Positions 46,734 through 59,364 of a DNA stretch of 64,000 nucleotides are shown piece by piece. The position numbers were made by a program, and so were the translations under genes. The stretch covers positions 558,001 through 622,000 of the forward strand of contig JADILM010000006.1 of the NCBI GenBank assembly GCA_016617785.1. Direction: 5' to 3'. Origin of the DNA: Sporobolomyces roseus. Lineage: Eukaryota > Basidiomycota > Microbotryomycetes > Sporidiobolales > Sporidiobolaceae. Each line of letters starts with the position of its first letter. Position 1 is the stretch's first letter. The notes below the pieces were generated by a model, which saw nothing but the letters and a program-made list of their open reading frames with translations, did not search any database and was not told the origin of the DNA.

Positions 46734-48276
46734 GCAGAGAAGCTATGTTTTCGCCTCTTTTTGTTTTTTGGTTGTATCGCTTTACCCATATCACAGTTCT
46801 ATACTGCTCTTCTTCGCACTCGCATTCAGCAGATATTCCTCTCTTTATCCCCTCACGCTGGTTGTACGCTCTTTCACGGATCTCGAAGATGTGCAATATT
46901 TGCAGTTTTTCACGCAATCTCGCATCCTCGTGCTTTCGACAGCTCGCAGTCAGTAAGCGTCAACTCTCTATAAGGACTCTGGCATCGATCCTGATAAGAG
47001 ATGGACTCGTATGGTGTGCTTTGACTATGGAAGGTTCACAGCTAAGCTCAGGTCGGTCGAAGCTAGCTCAAAGTAAGTTGGTTGCGACTTGATCAGATTC
47101 TGCGACCACGAACAGGGGACGTTCTCGCTGAAGAGAAAGGAAGGAGGGGTGAGAACACGTCAGTTTCAAGCGAGAATCGGAGAGAGAAAACGTCAAGCTT
47201 CCTTTCGGTCAGGAGGGAGTCAAAAACCGAAAGAAAAAAAAACGTGAGCTTCTCCTCCCTCCGACGCGGACCTGTCGATCGCTAAAGTTTTCCTTTCTTT
47301 TTCTCACGTGCTGTCATCCAACCTGAACGTCTCAGCTTAGCGTGACTGTGCTTGCGGATGAAGTGAGGGAAAGTTCCTGCTCAGGCCGACTCGCAAGACG
47401 TAGGGTCATGAACAAAAGATCCTTGGACGGAACTTTGCCCACGAACCGAACGAGGAAAAGAAAAAAAGAATCGTATGTAACTCCGGCGGTGCGGTGAACC
47501 CCACTCGAAAAGCACTTTGCACTTTTCGAACTGGAGAACCACTTTCACTTCCGTTTGCAGGACGTGAGGACCCGGCGGGACAGGTATATTGGAACGTGCT
47601 CTATCACATATGTATCCCTTGAACGTGTGTCCCACGAAAGAAGACAGGGAAGACGAGCGAAGCGTCGCGATGAGTGCGAAGGAACCGTTTAACGGAACTG
47701 GGGTGCGCTAGGGGTTCGTCAATGGAGGGACGCTACAATTGCAGTAGAGTTCGTCTAACGTTCTTCGGGCTGGTATAGGGACGACAGTATGCAGTATGCG
47801 AATGTTCGAAGGAACTCGCTCAAAAGAAAGAGTTTGCGATCACGACCAGCTTGGATCCTTTCCTGCTTCGTTCCGTTCCGACTCGGAGCCTAACCCAGAG
47901 ATCGGAAGTTCATTAACGTTGTATGATTGACTGTGTGGACGGTGAAAGCTTGGAAGTCGAAGTGGTGAAAGACGAAAGCGAAACTGAGAAGGTAGTCTGT
48001 AGCCGTTCTCTCTCTCCCTCTTCCTCTGCGAGGAGGGCATGCCGCATCCTGGAACACGTCGGAGCTGTACCCACGATCGAAGGTAACAAAGGAAAGGAAG
48101 AATCCCGGGGGCAGAGACGACAAAGGAAGTCTGTCGTTGAAAAAGAAGAGAAGGAAGAAAAGGTGTGAAAAGTGGGTAACAGAAGCAACTTTGACTGAGC
48201 TTTACCTTGCGAATAGAGAGAGCGTACTGTAGGGACCAAGGTACGTGGACAGCCGAAAGGTAGCAAAAAAACGACT
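46734..48276. other. 1.5 kb gene-poor interval after CCC2
   Basis: Only short frames on either strand, none with motifs. No tRNA boxes recognised. The right end is probably promoter for the Ecl1-like gene. Confidence 0.4.
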
Positions 48277-48645
48277 GTGAATCGAGAGGAAAAAATCGAA
48301 CGTCGATCTCTCAGATTTGCTCTCTCCCTCCATTTTCTAACCATCAACTTTCACCTCTTCATCAGCACGCCAACGCCTCGTCTTCTCGGTACCCGATCTA
48401 CACCTTTATCTTTCGCTTTACCACAAGCCTCGACTACTCCCAGTCCACTACCGGCTTTCCCTCCTTTTCCCGCCGAAACTCCCGCAACCCTCGACCTCTC
48501 ACTCTTCAAATCAAAGGATCGGTTCATTTATTCGCCTATAGTTCATCTAGAGGACTATCAAACTAGTACTGAGCCGACTCTGAGTCTGCTCGATAGCTCG
48601 ATCAAGTTTGACACAAGTCATTCAGCAAAAGCAGCTTGGATTTAA
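48277..48645 (+). other. 122-codon upstream open frame ending on the Ecl1-like start codon
   Basis: An ATG-initiated frame with a Pro/Thr/Ser-rich product whose TAA stop (48643-48645) overlaps the ATG at 48645 (TAATG). If it lies in the leader, it would be a long uORF with a stop-start overlap. Alternatively it is a mis-assigned first exon or chance. Confidence 0.3.
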
Positions 48646-50746
48646 TGTTACCAACTGCGACACGGACGAGGGAGAGGACACTCGGGGATGGAGATGAGTT
48701 ACCATTTGGTGATTTCTGCTTCTCGTGAGTTGATATTCTTCTACTTTGAGGTGATGACTTGACTCTGATTCGAAAGAGTACCGCTTTGATCAAATTCGCT
48801 GACCTCCCCCTTTCGATTGCAGGTGTGGAAACGCAACTACAGGAAGCTCGTACTGCTCAAGCGAATGCCGGGACTCCGATTTCCAACAGGCACCAATTTC
48901 ACCTGAATTCTCACCCTATCTTTCCCCGGTACCGCCTCTCGTTTCCTCATCCTCAGCGAAATCAGCCTGCTCGACTCCTCCTTCGAGTGCTACCAACTCT
49001 CCCCTTCAGTCTAGCACGACAGATCTCGCCGAACCCCCTTCCCTCGATCTCCCTCCGCCGAAGGATAGTTATTACGCAAATTCCCTTCCTGCGAACGGTA
49101 TCAGGTTCCCAGCGACTTGGACAATCAATTACCAACCTGAACCTCTCGTTTCTCCCCTCGTCACTCCCCTCGACGTCACTTCCAACAACAAAGATCTCAG
49201 CTATCGTCGAAAACTTGGTCGACCTCATCCTACCGTTCCTTCCCCGCTCTACTTTCGTCAGAAAGCCGCAGCAGTTCACTCTTCTCCCGCTTTGAACCCC
49301 GTCTCTCCTTCTTCGACATCTCGACCTCCCTTCTTCAGTTATGACTCGTCTGGCGCCAACATCCATGACGACGATATCACCGATCTCGCACTTCCGAAGC
49401 AAAAGCAAGACAAATCTCAATCATCTTCGACTTTCTTCCCGACACCAAGTCACTGCGGTCGACCGGGATGTGTTGGAGTGCCGAAGAAGTTAAGAGTTGA
49501 GACGAACGTGTCGGAAAAGAAAGTGAGGAGGAAATCGTGGCAGCCGGCCCCTCCGAAACTTTTCAAAGGCTTCACTCCCATCGACAGTACCCCTTCCGAC
49601 GAGCTCCTCGTATCTCCTCGTATTCGAACCCTTCGAACCGGGCGATCGGCCAGTGACGAGGGACCCTCGGTCAAAACTTCGAGACGATCGGGATGTCACG
49701 ACGACGGCAGTGATAGCGATTCTTCTGGCGACGATCACTCTGCATTCGCCTGCTACCTCTTCTCGCACCTCGCCGATCCTGCAGCAAAATCAAAAGATCA
49801 ACGAGGACGACCTTCAGAGCCTACAGATTCCGAGGAGATGAAACGAAGTCGTTCCGTCGATGGCGTTACAGCGAATCGTCAAACAGTCGGCTCTTCCAAC
49901 TCGACTACACCTTTCCCTTCTACTCCCGCTCGACCTACTCGTACCCTCTTCAGCCGTGGACCTGCTGCTCAAATCCGCTCAGAACCCGCAATCGATCGAC
50001 TCACTCCCCTCAAAGCTGAAGATCTGCCCTCCCCCTCAGTTGTCGAGAACGAGCAAGACGAAACAGAAGATCAATCCGCGACTCTCACTCTCCCTTCTCA
50101 GCTCCGTGGTCGGCGTCGAGACGACACCATTCGTGCTTCCGCCCTTCCTTCTACCCTCACCACTCGCAATCGCCCTAGTCTCCTTCCCGGCCACTTCATC
50201 GCTGCAACTACCGATTCTCCCTCTAGTTCCGTCGCCGCCTCTCCTTTCCCCTCTCCTCCAGCAACTCCTCCCACCGCCCGTCGAGGTCGATCGTCTTCTT
50301 CCCGTAGACGCTCCGACGATGAGCACGATTCCTCAGATCGTGGTCGACGACATGCTTCGGTCGCTGTTGATAACGTGGCAGAGACACCAGATCCTCGTGG
50401 ACGTTCGAAACTTCGAGGAGATGGAGCTGTTCATCGCTCGTTCTCGCCTTCCGCAAACGTAGAGGAGGAGGAGGAACGTCGCTCATCGTCGAGGAGCAGG
50501 TCTTCTCATCCTTCACGATCACGAGGACGAGGAGGTGGAAGAGAAGAGGAAACTCCACGAGTCAGAGGGAGGACAAAGGAGAGAATCGTTGTCGAAGAGT
50601 ACGATGCGGACGAGGATCGAGGGCGAGGGAGGGGACGATTCAGCGAGAGTAGAAGTCAGAGTCGGTTGAGAAGAGGACGAGGAAGGGAAGTCGTTTATTC
50701 CGGCGGAGCTTACGGTCACGGCGAATCAAGCGATTCCGATCGATGA
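48645..50746 (+). CDS. Long disordered protein with Ecl1-like cysteine motif
   Basis: Two exons (48645-48724 and 48823-50746) give 667 residues. The N-terminal CxxC...CxxxC cluster (C25, C28, C38, C42; FCFSCG...YCSSEC) spans the intron and matches the short cysteine domain of fungal Ecl1-type lifespan factors (extender of chronological lifespan, zinc-binding). The rest is Ser/Pro-rich low complexity and ends in an Arg/Ser/Gly-rich region with RS and RGRG runs, suggestive of RNA binding or nuclear speckle localisation. A second Cys pair (HCGRPGCVG) lies about residue 210. Ecl1 of fission yeast is about 80 residues, so this is a much longer basidiomycete form. The role (starvation response, lifespan) is by analogy only. 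Confidence 0.72.
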
Positions 50747-51334
50747 AAAAGTCAACGACCACTCGCTCTCCATCCCACCCTCGACGCCCAACTCTCCACC
50801 ATTAGTACCCCATGTATGAATCTTTCCTGTCATCATCACAAAAACACCAAAGTCTGCGTTTAGCAGTCAAATGTATACCCCTCACCCCCTTCGCACTCGC
50901 AAACTTTTCATTGACACCCAGCCCCCTCATTCGTTTTTCAACAAACCCTTTATCGCAAAACCACACTTCGCAAAACCCCCCTCTCATGAGATCTAGCTCT
51001 ATACCATCAACACTTTCCCAGATCGAGTTCATTTATACCTCATTCTCCTTCCCGTTTACCTCGGCTCGACTCTCCCACTCTCTCCCTTCATCTCCCACTC
51101 GCATATCGCATCACCACTCTCATTTCTCTGTTCCCGCTCCCTATCGCAAAACTGTAGCTAGCTTCTCACAGACACTTTACTTCGCAATCAACCTGCAGAT
51201 TCTCGATTATTCATCTTTCTTGCCTGGCCATTTTCATCCCGAGAGAGCATAGGACAGCGAATTGAGTATGACTTGACAACAATCTAACAGCTTGCAGATC
51301 TATGAAAGGAGGACATCTACAGAACCTTCCCGCT
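50747..51334. other. Convergent 3' region with repeated TCGCAA words
   Basis: 588 bp between convergent genes. No coding frame of interest. TCGCAA(A) occurs about five times between 50890 and 51190. Confidence 0.45.
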
Positions 51335-53043
51335 CTAGTAGCCTAAAACAGACCGTCTCAAAGCTTTCGCACCACCTCTCAGATCCCTCTCGGCTTGACT
51401 AGTCTTCCCATACTTGCCCCTCCCCTCACCAACATCCTCGTCCCCACCCTGATCGTTCTCAACGATATCTCCACTTTCCCTCATCATTCGATCCATCAAA
51501 TCATACTGCTTCGGATGACCCAATACGACTGAGCTCCTCGTTTCCGGCTCGTCCTCAGGTATTCCTGCGACGAATTCGAGAGGCGAGGGTAATTGAGGTG
51601 AGTTTGCGAATTGGAGGGAAGCGAGTCGTGCTTGAAGTTGGGCGAGTGGGAAGGGGATCACCTGTATTCGAGAATGGTGTGAGTCAACCTGGAGATGTGA
51701 GATGAAGAAGGTGGATGTACGAGGTAAGGGAGACAGAGGAACACAGCACTTGAATCGGGTAAGTAGAAAAGGAATCGATCGTCTAGGTTGTGAAGTCGAA
51801 GACCTCCATCTACTGGTGAAGTGGAATCTTTGCAAGAGTTTGGTGTTGGAGGTGGTTGGACGACTGGGTGCGAAGACCAGGGCGCATCGGTCGAATGGAG
51901 GAAAGGGAAAGAGAAGTAGTAGCCCGTCGCGTAAATACTATGAAGCGAGAGAGAATGCATCAGTTCTCATGCCTCGTGAGTCAGCAGAGATTGAGACTGT
52001 GCTCGTACATGGTGTCGACATCTTCGAGTGAGCTGCCATCTTCGAAAGTGATCGTTTTGTCCTCAACTTTTCGTATCGGTGGGAACACCTTGACTTCTTT
52101 TGCCCAATCAGGAGAGTCGGGAGCGTCGAAAGGTATGCCTAGATTTGAAGCACTGCGAGCTGATTGGTAGATCTTGGGTAGAGTCGCAGGTGTTTGAGAG
52201 GAAGTGCGGCGAGAGTGGAGTGACATGGCGATTTCTCGGGTGATATCGTAGCCTGACGCAGAGTTGCCGACGACGAGAACGGTCTACAGCGCTAAATTAT
52301 CAGAATTGAGCTCGAAGCCAGAGAGCGAACGGACTTACTTTGTTCTCGAAAGCTTTTGTATTTCTGTACCATCTCGCATGTTGTAGTTCCCCTTTCCAGC
52401 TCCTGAGTCCTTCCGTAAACGGCACGAAAGGTTTCGAATAATGACCATTCGCAATCATGACGAAATCGAACTGCTCATGGATCACGGCTGAACCATCGGT
52501 AGGTGCTATTTCAGCAAACCACTTTCGCTGTTCTCCTTCATCGGCTGGCGTCGTGTGGCGTATTCGAGTCACTCTGTGGTTGTAGCGTATATACGGCTCG
52601 AGTGGTGAGGCGTAGCTTTCGAGATAGGCTTGAACTTGAGCGTGAGAAGCGAAGAGTCCCTACGAAAAACAGGAATCGAAAATGAGCAAAATTCGAGAGA
52701 GTGAGACGTAGGATTAACTCACGACTTGAGGTGGGAATTGAGAGCCTCGATACCGCATCAAGGACGTCGGAACATTGGTCTTGAGCGAATCGTACATTGG
52801 TGAAGGAGGAGGAACGAGAGAATTGGATTCTGAAGGACTTGCGAAAGTCGCCCATCCTTGCTTGTCGAATCGTACCCGACAATCACCTGGGTCCTCATTA
52901 TACCTCCACGCTCCTCCTACGCCCGAAGATGCTTCGTAGGCGATCGGATCCAGTCCCACTTCGAGTGCTTCCTTGATTGCAGCGATTCCTGAACTTCCAG
53001 CGCCGACGATGAGTACTTTGTTCTTATCGTTGGGTATCCGCAT
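51335..53043 (-). CDS. Flavin-containing monooxygenase
   Basis: Five exons (52723-53043, 52339-52659, 52009-52283, 51721-51937, 51335-51661) give 486 residues. The family uses FAD and NADPH to oxygenate soft nucleophiles such as thiols and amines. The FAD fingerprint VLIVGAGSSGIAAIKE is at about 10-25, the NADPH fingerprint VLVVGNSASGYDI at about 216, and the FMO signature IIYATGY precedes the last third. MIANGHYSKPFVP fits the FMO identifying sequence. Length is close to yeast Fmo1 (432) and other fungal FMOs. Physiological substrate unknown; a role in glutathione redox balance, as for yeast Fmo1, is only an analogy. Confidence 0.88.
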
Positions 53044-53383
53044 TGTTTCTGGTGAGCTTGTTGTGGGTAGTCAAGTGGTCGATCGTTCGGTCAAAAGTGG
53101 AGCGTAAGTTTCTTTCAAGAGTTCAAGTTTCCCTTGGAATCCGATTCGCTGTCCTCCCCTCTTCCTTTTCCCTCACTTTTGCATCGAGGTATGTTACTCA
53201 TTCACCACTCGAATCGAACTACACTGACCCAGCAGTCTCGATGTAGATCCACCTCCTCATTCGGTCTCATCAGTAGTTTTACTTCAACTTTTTGACACAG
53301 CCATCTTTCAATCGCTCAACATCGAATACACTCAGCTCTATACTCAGTACATTATACACACGCACTAGTATCACTCAATCAAG
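53044..53383. other. Divergent promoter region between FMO and PhoD-like genes
   Basis: 340 bp, no coding frame. A TACATTATACACAC stretch about 40 bp before the PhoD-like start may serve as a TATA region. Confidence 0.4.
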
Positions 53384-56300
53384 ATGGATGAACCGTGAGT
53401 TGGACATCGGTCTCTTTTGAAGCCTCTCCGATCTTAATCGAAACCCCTTACTCACCTCGCTTTCATCTATCTATACAGAGGATTCCACGCTCGTCGAAGA
53501 GGTAAGAACACATTGCTACATTCCTTCATGTACTCTAGCTGATCCAGAGCCACGAGTATAGATGAACGACTTCAAATGCTCGCCGCTTCGCAAGGCAAAT
53601 TTGGACTCGCAACTACCAAGCCTCTTCATGAACGAGAGGAAGTAAAGGCAGAACTGAGAGAGAAGGTGCAAGAACCTCATGCTGTCGAAGGTTCAGTCGG
53701 TGGGGCTTACGACGATCAAGGTTATCGTCCTGGACCTCGTGAGTTCTCTTTCTCCTCGCTTTCACGTGCCCTCTTCTCCTCGTGAGCTAATCTCGCTTGC
53801 TCTTACAATAGATGTTCCGAACTCGGAGATTCCTGGACCCACTCCTACTGAAGGACCTCCTGCCTCGACTATTCCCATGCATATTCCTCACCCTCAACCT
53901 TTCCGAGTTCCCGATGTCAAGCGCAAGATGTCTCCTCGTCTTCTCATGATGTACGTCGAGCGATGCTCACAACTTCACGCTTTCTGGACACGGAGCTGAC
54001 ACAACCCTCGAACAACAGGACTGGTGCGATGCTTCGATACGACACTATGATCGATCGAATCTGGCACGGATTCTGCATGATTGTCACGACAGACGAAGGT
54101 TCCGACTACTCGACTCCTCCTTGCCTCACCTGCGAATGGGATGCCACGAACGGTGCCCTCGCTGCTGAACTCGACAACCTTCAAATCTCGAACGAGAACC
54201 CTGCTCCTCCGGATCACCCAGATTACGTCAAGAAGTACCATAGCCCTGGTCAGAAGATTCAGGTTTACCATTCGATCGCTGGTCCTCAATCTTTCTGGAG
54301 GTTCAAGCTTGAGATTCCTATGGGAGAAGTTGAACAGGAGATCTTTTACTCGATCAACGTGAGCACAACTCTCCCAGGTTCTCCTGTCAGATTGTCTAAC
54401 TAACAGAGAACTTGTCTTCTAGAACGGTCCCGAGAACTCCTTCTGGGTTCCCGCTTTCGATCAAGAGATGCGAGTCATGTACCATTCTTGGTTAGTCTCT
54501 CTTTCCTCTCTGGTCGTACTCGAATCGTTTCTGACTTCGACTCTCGATACGGCAGCAACGGATTCAGTGGAGGAGTTGACACCGAATCTTTCAACGGACC
54601 CGACCCTCTCTGGCGAGACGTTCTTCGCAAGCACGAGGAGAAGCCCATTCACTGTATTGTCGGAGGAGGAGATCAGATCTATTGTGATCCTCTCACGAAG
54701 GAGCCCGAGATCGCTCCTTGGATCAACGAGTCCGATCAGGATGTCAAGGCGAAGGCTCCTTTGACTCCCGAGATGAGACTCGCTCTTGATCGATTCTTCT
54801 TCAACTGGTGAGCTTCTTACGTACGCACTCTCCATTGAAGCGTTCAGCTGATCGTAGGTGCTCGAACAGGTACTGCCAATGGTTCAGAAGTGGAGCTTTC
54901 GGTCAAGCTATCGCAAGACTCCCCATGTTCAACCAGCTCGATGATCACGACTTGATTGATGGTTTCGGATCGTACCCTGAGGCTCTCCAGACCTCTGCTG
55001 TATTCTCTTCAATCGGTTCAACCGGTTACAAGTGGTACTTGCTCTTCCAAAGTCCGTTTTCTTTCACTTTTCCATCTCCCTCGGTTCTCAACTTACGTCT
55101 CGCTTCTTTTCCCCCAGTGTTCATCGTCGATGAGGTCGATGGTACTCTTGCCGACGAGCGAGGTATCTCCCCGAACAACCCTTCGAAGTGTCTCATTCTC
55201 GGAGGAAACGGACCTTACATCCCTTTCCGAAACCATTCCTACATCACGCCTCTCGGACCCAAGCAAGCCCTTGTCGCGATCGATTGGCGCTGCGAGCGAA
55301 AGTTCGATCAAGTACGTTCAATTCGTGCTCTGCATCTCTCTTGCTCGTGCTAATTCGTCTCGTTCTCTAGCTCGCAAGTGTCGAAACCTACCAACGCCTA
55401 TTCGCTGCTATCCGAGCCCTTCCTCAAACGACCGAACACCTTGTCGTGCTCGTCGGTGTCCCCATCGCTTACCCTCGAATGGTCGCGCTTGAATCTCTCC
55501 TCGAGAAGAAACTCAACCCGATGTCGCTTCTCGCCAAGATGAAGATCATGCCTTCCGGTGTAAACAAGTTCAACGCGTATGCTCTCTTTGTCTGCTTCGA
55601 ATTGACACTTTCGAGACTGACGTTTTATTGATGATTCTAGTGAGGCTGAACTTAAAGATGATTTGGCTGATCACCCTTGCGCTGCTGCTCACAAGAAGGA
55701 ACGTAACTGGGTCATCGAGGTAAGTCTCTTGTCTTGCTCCTCGTGTTTCTCGAAGTATGCTGACTGATCGCTCTTACCAATAGGAATTCCAAAAACTCGC
55801 TCTCGAGAAGCATGTTCGAGTCACCTTCATGTCTGGTGATGTTCACGCCACCGCTCAGAGCAAGGTGCTTTTGTGTTCAACCACGATCCGCTCAAGGCCC
55901 AGCTGATCATCTCTTTCAACATCCGCAGTTCTTCTCGTCGAAGAAGCTCGAACCAGCTCAAGATCCCAAGTACATGCTTCAAAGTGAGTCTTCCATCGTT
56001 TCTTTTTCTTACTAGAATCGGTAGAAGCTGACATCGCCATTTCATAGTCATCTCCTCCGCTATCGTAAACACCCCTCCTCCTCCTCCCGTCATCTGGCTA
56101 GTCGACAAACTCGGAAAGAAGACTCACAAGGTACACTTCTTGTCTTGTCTCATGGATCCCAGCGATTGCTGACCTGTTCGCGTTCTTGCAGACTCTTCAC
56201 CATATCGATACCGAAGAAGAGCTCATTCCTCTCTTCGACAAGGACACGGACGGTAGCAAACCCAAATCGAATTGTGTCATGGGACGACGAAACTACTGTA

Positions 56301-56413
56301 TGGCCGACTACAACGCTGCTGACGAACTAGTCTTCACCGTTTGCGTCGAGAAGAGTCAAGGAAGTGGTACAACTGCTGGTTACTCCCTCGCTGCTCCTCC
56401 CCCGAGATGGTAG
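53384..56413 (+). CDS. PhoD-like metallophosphatase
   Basis: Fifteen exons (53384-53394, 53479-53501, 53562-53738, 53812-53950, 54019-54358, 54423-54490, 54556-54807, 54870-55051, 55118-55311, 55371-55576, 55641-55719, 55784-55864, 55929-55983, 56048-56130, 56192-56413) give 703 residues. PhoD-type motifs are in order: GGGDQIYCD, QLDDHDLIDGFGS, a loop with GNGPYIPF, and SGDVHATAQ, which together bind the metal centre. No signal peptide is seen, so a cytosolic enzyme like other fungal DUF-PhoD proteins is expected; substrate unknown. The first exon is only 11 nt. The donor after SGDVHATAQSK is a weak GTGCTT, but it alone keeps the frame into FFSSKKLEPAQDPKYMLQ. Confidence 0.9.
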
Positions 56414-57641
56414 GCATTTTTGTGGTCTCTCTTAATTCTGTAGGATCTATCTAGGGCTGTCCTCATCTACTCTCTCTTCGTTAATCGTGTAATTTTATGT
56501 GTCTAGTTTGTATCAAAACATCAAATCGAGTTTGCCCGTCGAATGCTCGAGAATCTTGCCTGATTCTCCCACCCGCTCTGGTGGGTTCCGTTTGATAGCC
56601 GCGCCGATCCCGTTGAGGAGTGAGACCAAAAAAGGAGGAAAGCGAGACCTCGAAACGAAAACAGAATTGCAAGTTGGCTCTGACCGTACGAAAGAGCAAC
56701 GAGCACTTCATCAAAGGCTAGCAAAAAAGGGTGGTACGCTCGTGATGAGCGTACCGGGGTTTTTCTAGACAAGCTAGTCACACCCCTCTTGGGAGAGGGG
56801 CCAACGAAGAGAAAAGTTCAAACTCGCTTCATGAAATGCTAGATCCTCGCTGTTGAGAAACTCGTGGGATGAGGGGATCTTCTCATGACCTCGAAAAAGT
56901 GGGTAGGAGTGCTCTCGGAGTGTTAACGAGAATGCTCGAATTGGTGCGAGTCTTACGTTTTCGTTAGTCTCCAACAAGGAGAACTCGAGATTGAGCCCGC
57001 ACAGACCCTCAATCAATGGCGACGATCGGGATCTATCTGAGTCTCTCCACGAGGCTAGAGCGCTGGACACCTTGCGTCTGCGTCAGCAAAGGAAAAGCCA
57101 GAAAATGACGATTCTTCGCGAATCTCGCAGATCTCGTTCTTTCTTCGTTTCATCGAAGTTGCGCACGTTCGAGCATTCGGAGTCGAATAGCACGAAGAGA
57201 TAAGAGCAAGCCACATTGAATAAATCAACAGCTCGTAGTATGCGACACGACAAAGCCGCTATCTCCCAACACTTGCCAACTATCGCCTTTCTTTGCCTTA
57301 CGAGCTCCCGTGACGAGTATGAAGGCCGCCTTTAGTATCGGTGGAGCGACTTTCCTCGAGTTGATAGATGCTTGATCGATGGAAACTACGAGCGGATCCG
57401 GAGCAACTGAGCGAAGAAGAGGTCAAAGAACGAAACACTCGCGAGACGGTTTCTTGTCCAGCTCGCGTCGAGAGAAGTCTGTCTCAAAAGAAGATAGGTT
57501 GAACTGCACAAGAAGCTTTACTAAATACTGATCACGTCCATACTGAAAGAGAATCAAGAAAGAACAAAATTAAACTACTACTCTGATTCAAAATTCCGCA
57601 CAGAACCTCCCTTCTTTCTCTTCACTCACCATCTACACCCT
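56414..57641. other. 1.2 kb convergent interval
   Basis: No gene supported. It contains the perfect hairpin at 56733-56755 and short frames on both strands without motifs. Confidence 0.4.
56733..56755. repeat. Perfect 9-bp inverted repeat with 5-nt loop
   Basis: GGTACGCTC and GAGCGTACC flank the loop gtgat. The stem is set between an A-run (aaaaaa) and a T-run (ttttt), and outer gctag words occur on both sides, so the longer structure could reach about 60 bp with mismatches. Confidence 0.7.
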
Positions 57642-59104
57642 TCATGCCTGACTAGTATTCGCCGGTAGATCCTTCGATTTCCCTCCAAACACGTACTGCT
57701 TGAATCCATACATTTGAATTTCTGATTTCGCTTGAGCCAACGAATGTCCTTGTTCACCATGCGAATGCGCCCATACCTGTGAACGACTCAGGAAACAACA
57801 TCAGTACAATCTCCACTTTGTAGATCGTTAGAGTAGACTCACATTCTTATACATCCATAAACTCGCCAATCCTTCCAACGCCCATCCCACCGTGGCGAGG
57901 GTACAGAACACTCCAGCTACGATCGAGCCACTCGCGAATCGACTGATCAAGTTTATGAGACCTCCCGAACCGGAAGAAGGGATTCCTATGAACATGTAGG
58001 TGCAGAATGCGATGTGAAATCCTGCGAAGAGGAAAAACATGTCTGAACTCGGGGGTTTGGGAGTCAGTACACTTTGAACTGGGGACAAGAGAGGAGGCGA
58101 AGAGAAGGTGGATTGGTTACAGTAGAAGAAAGAGTATTCTTTTGCGTAGGCGTTGTAGACTGGTCGATCTATTCGGACGAGAAATGATAGTCTCATCAGT
58201 CGAAAGTCTCGAATCGAGATAAGAGGGGGAGATACGTACACCATAACAAGAAACTAAGAGTTCCAATCACCGGTACATACATGATAGCAGCACCCAAATC
58301 GGATCCACCATTCGAAGCTGTCGACCTCGCAAAAAGGTTCAATCAGCTTCTCTGACACTCCGATCTCGAATTGAAAGAGGAACGAGAAAGAGCGTACCTC
58401 CAGAGATGAGTAGCAAGATAGCCGCGACCAAATTGACAATCAGAACGAGGATGAGAAACATCCAAATTCGATACAAAGTTAAAACGGTCATTCGATGTTG
58501 TTCTGGCACTTCCTCACTACGGAAACGAACGGGACTTTGTCAGTGGATCATCAGAGACACAAATTCGGCATAGAGAGACGTACTTGATGTCGTGGTAGAT
58601 CATAGGCCAAGGACCGGGAGGCCAATTGTTTCGACCACTGTGAAGATGGAGAAGAAGTTGAGTTCAAACAGCTCTGTTCGGGCTCAATAAAGGTTCGTCT
58701 TGTAACTCACTGTTTACGAATATGTTCTTGTTTCGCCGACAAGTTTCTCTCTCGATCCTATCAACCCATCTTGGATCTCATCAGCCTCTTGCTTTGAATT
58801 CAGAGAGCACGTGTGCAACGTACAGCTAATTCTCTTTCCCTCCTCGCTAAATCGTCCAATCTCTGTTGTACATCATTCTGAGGTTCTTGTGATTGAGATT
58901 GAGATTGATTCGGTAAAGAATAAGTCGAATCTTGTTGTCCGTAAGGGTTCTCATGTTGCGATGATCTTAGACCTTGTTGTACTGATGGATCTTCGAATGG
59001 GTTCTAATCAGGAGATTCGAGTTAATGATGAGACGAACAGGAGAGTCAAAGGGGGAACTTACAGAGTCTAGTGATTGAGGATCTGCGAATGGATTACTAG
59101 CCAT
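57642..59104 (-). CDS. Secretory carrier-associated membrane protein (SCAMP)
   Basis: Nine exons (59063-59104, 58824-59003, 58711-58757, 58584-58637, 58398-58516, 58240-58317, 58121-58168, 57843-58042, 57642-57776) give 300 residues. SCAMPs are four-helix membrane proteins of the trans-Golgi and endosomes that act in vesicle recycling. The N-terminus has NPF repeats (ASNPFADP, NPFEDP) that bind EH-domain proteins, then a coiled coil (DDLARRERELADRERNL) and the family block NNWPPGPWPMIYHDI with EEVPEQHR. Four membrane segments follow, with the conserved WYRPVYNAYAKEYSFFY between the second and third. The C-terminal tail is about 45 residues. All exon joins are in frame. Confidence 0.92.
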
Positions 59105-59364
59105 TCTGATAGTGCCTGTGTGAGTCTAGCTGATAAGGTGGTGGTGGTAAGAGACCAAGGAATGAATAAACTCGCAGCTCTCTCTCTCTCAAACCTCTCA
59201 CTCGTCGTCATCCTCTAACAGCCTTTAACATTCACCAGTACATAGGAAGACCCCTACACATCCTTTGAACAGCTCAACCGGAGATAGTCGCTCTTTCCTC
59301 GTCCTCCCCACTTCGACCAACCCTCCCTCCTCTCCCTTGTCCAGTCAATGCCAACCTATTCAGC

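Noticed and set aside
55812..56015. Reading straight through the intron at 55865-55928 of the PhoD-like gene
   Set aside because: It shifts the frame and loses the FFSSKKLEPAQDPKYMLQ segment that continues the domain; the weak GTGCTT donor is needed.
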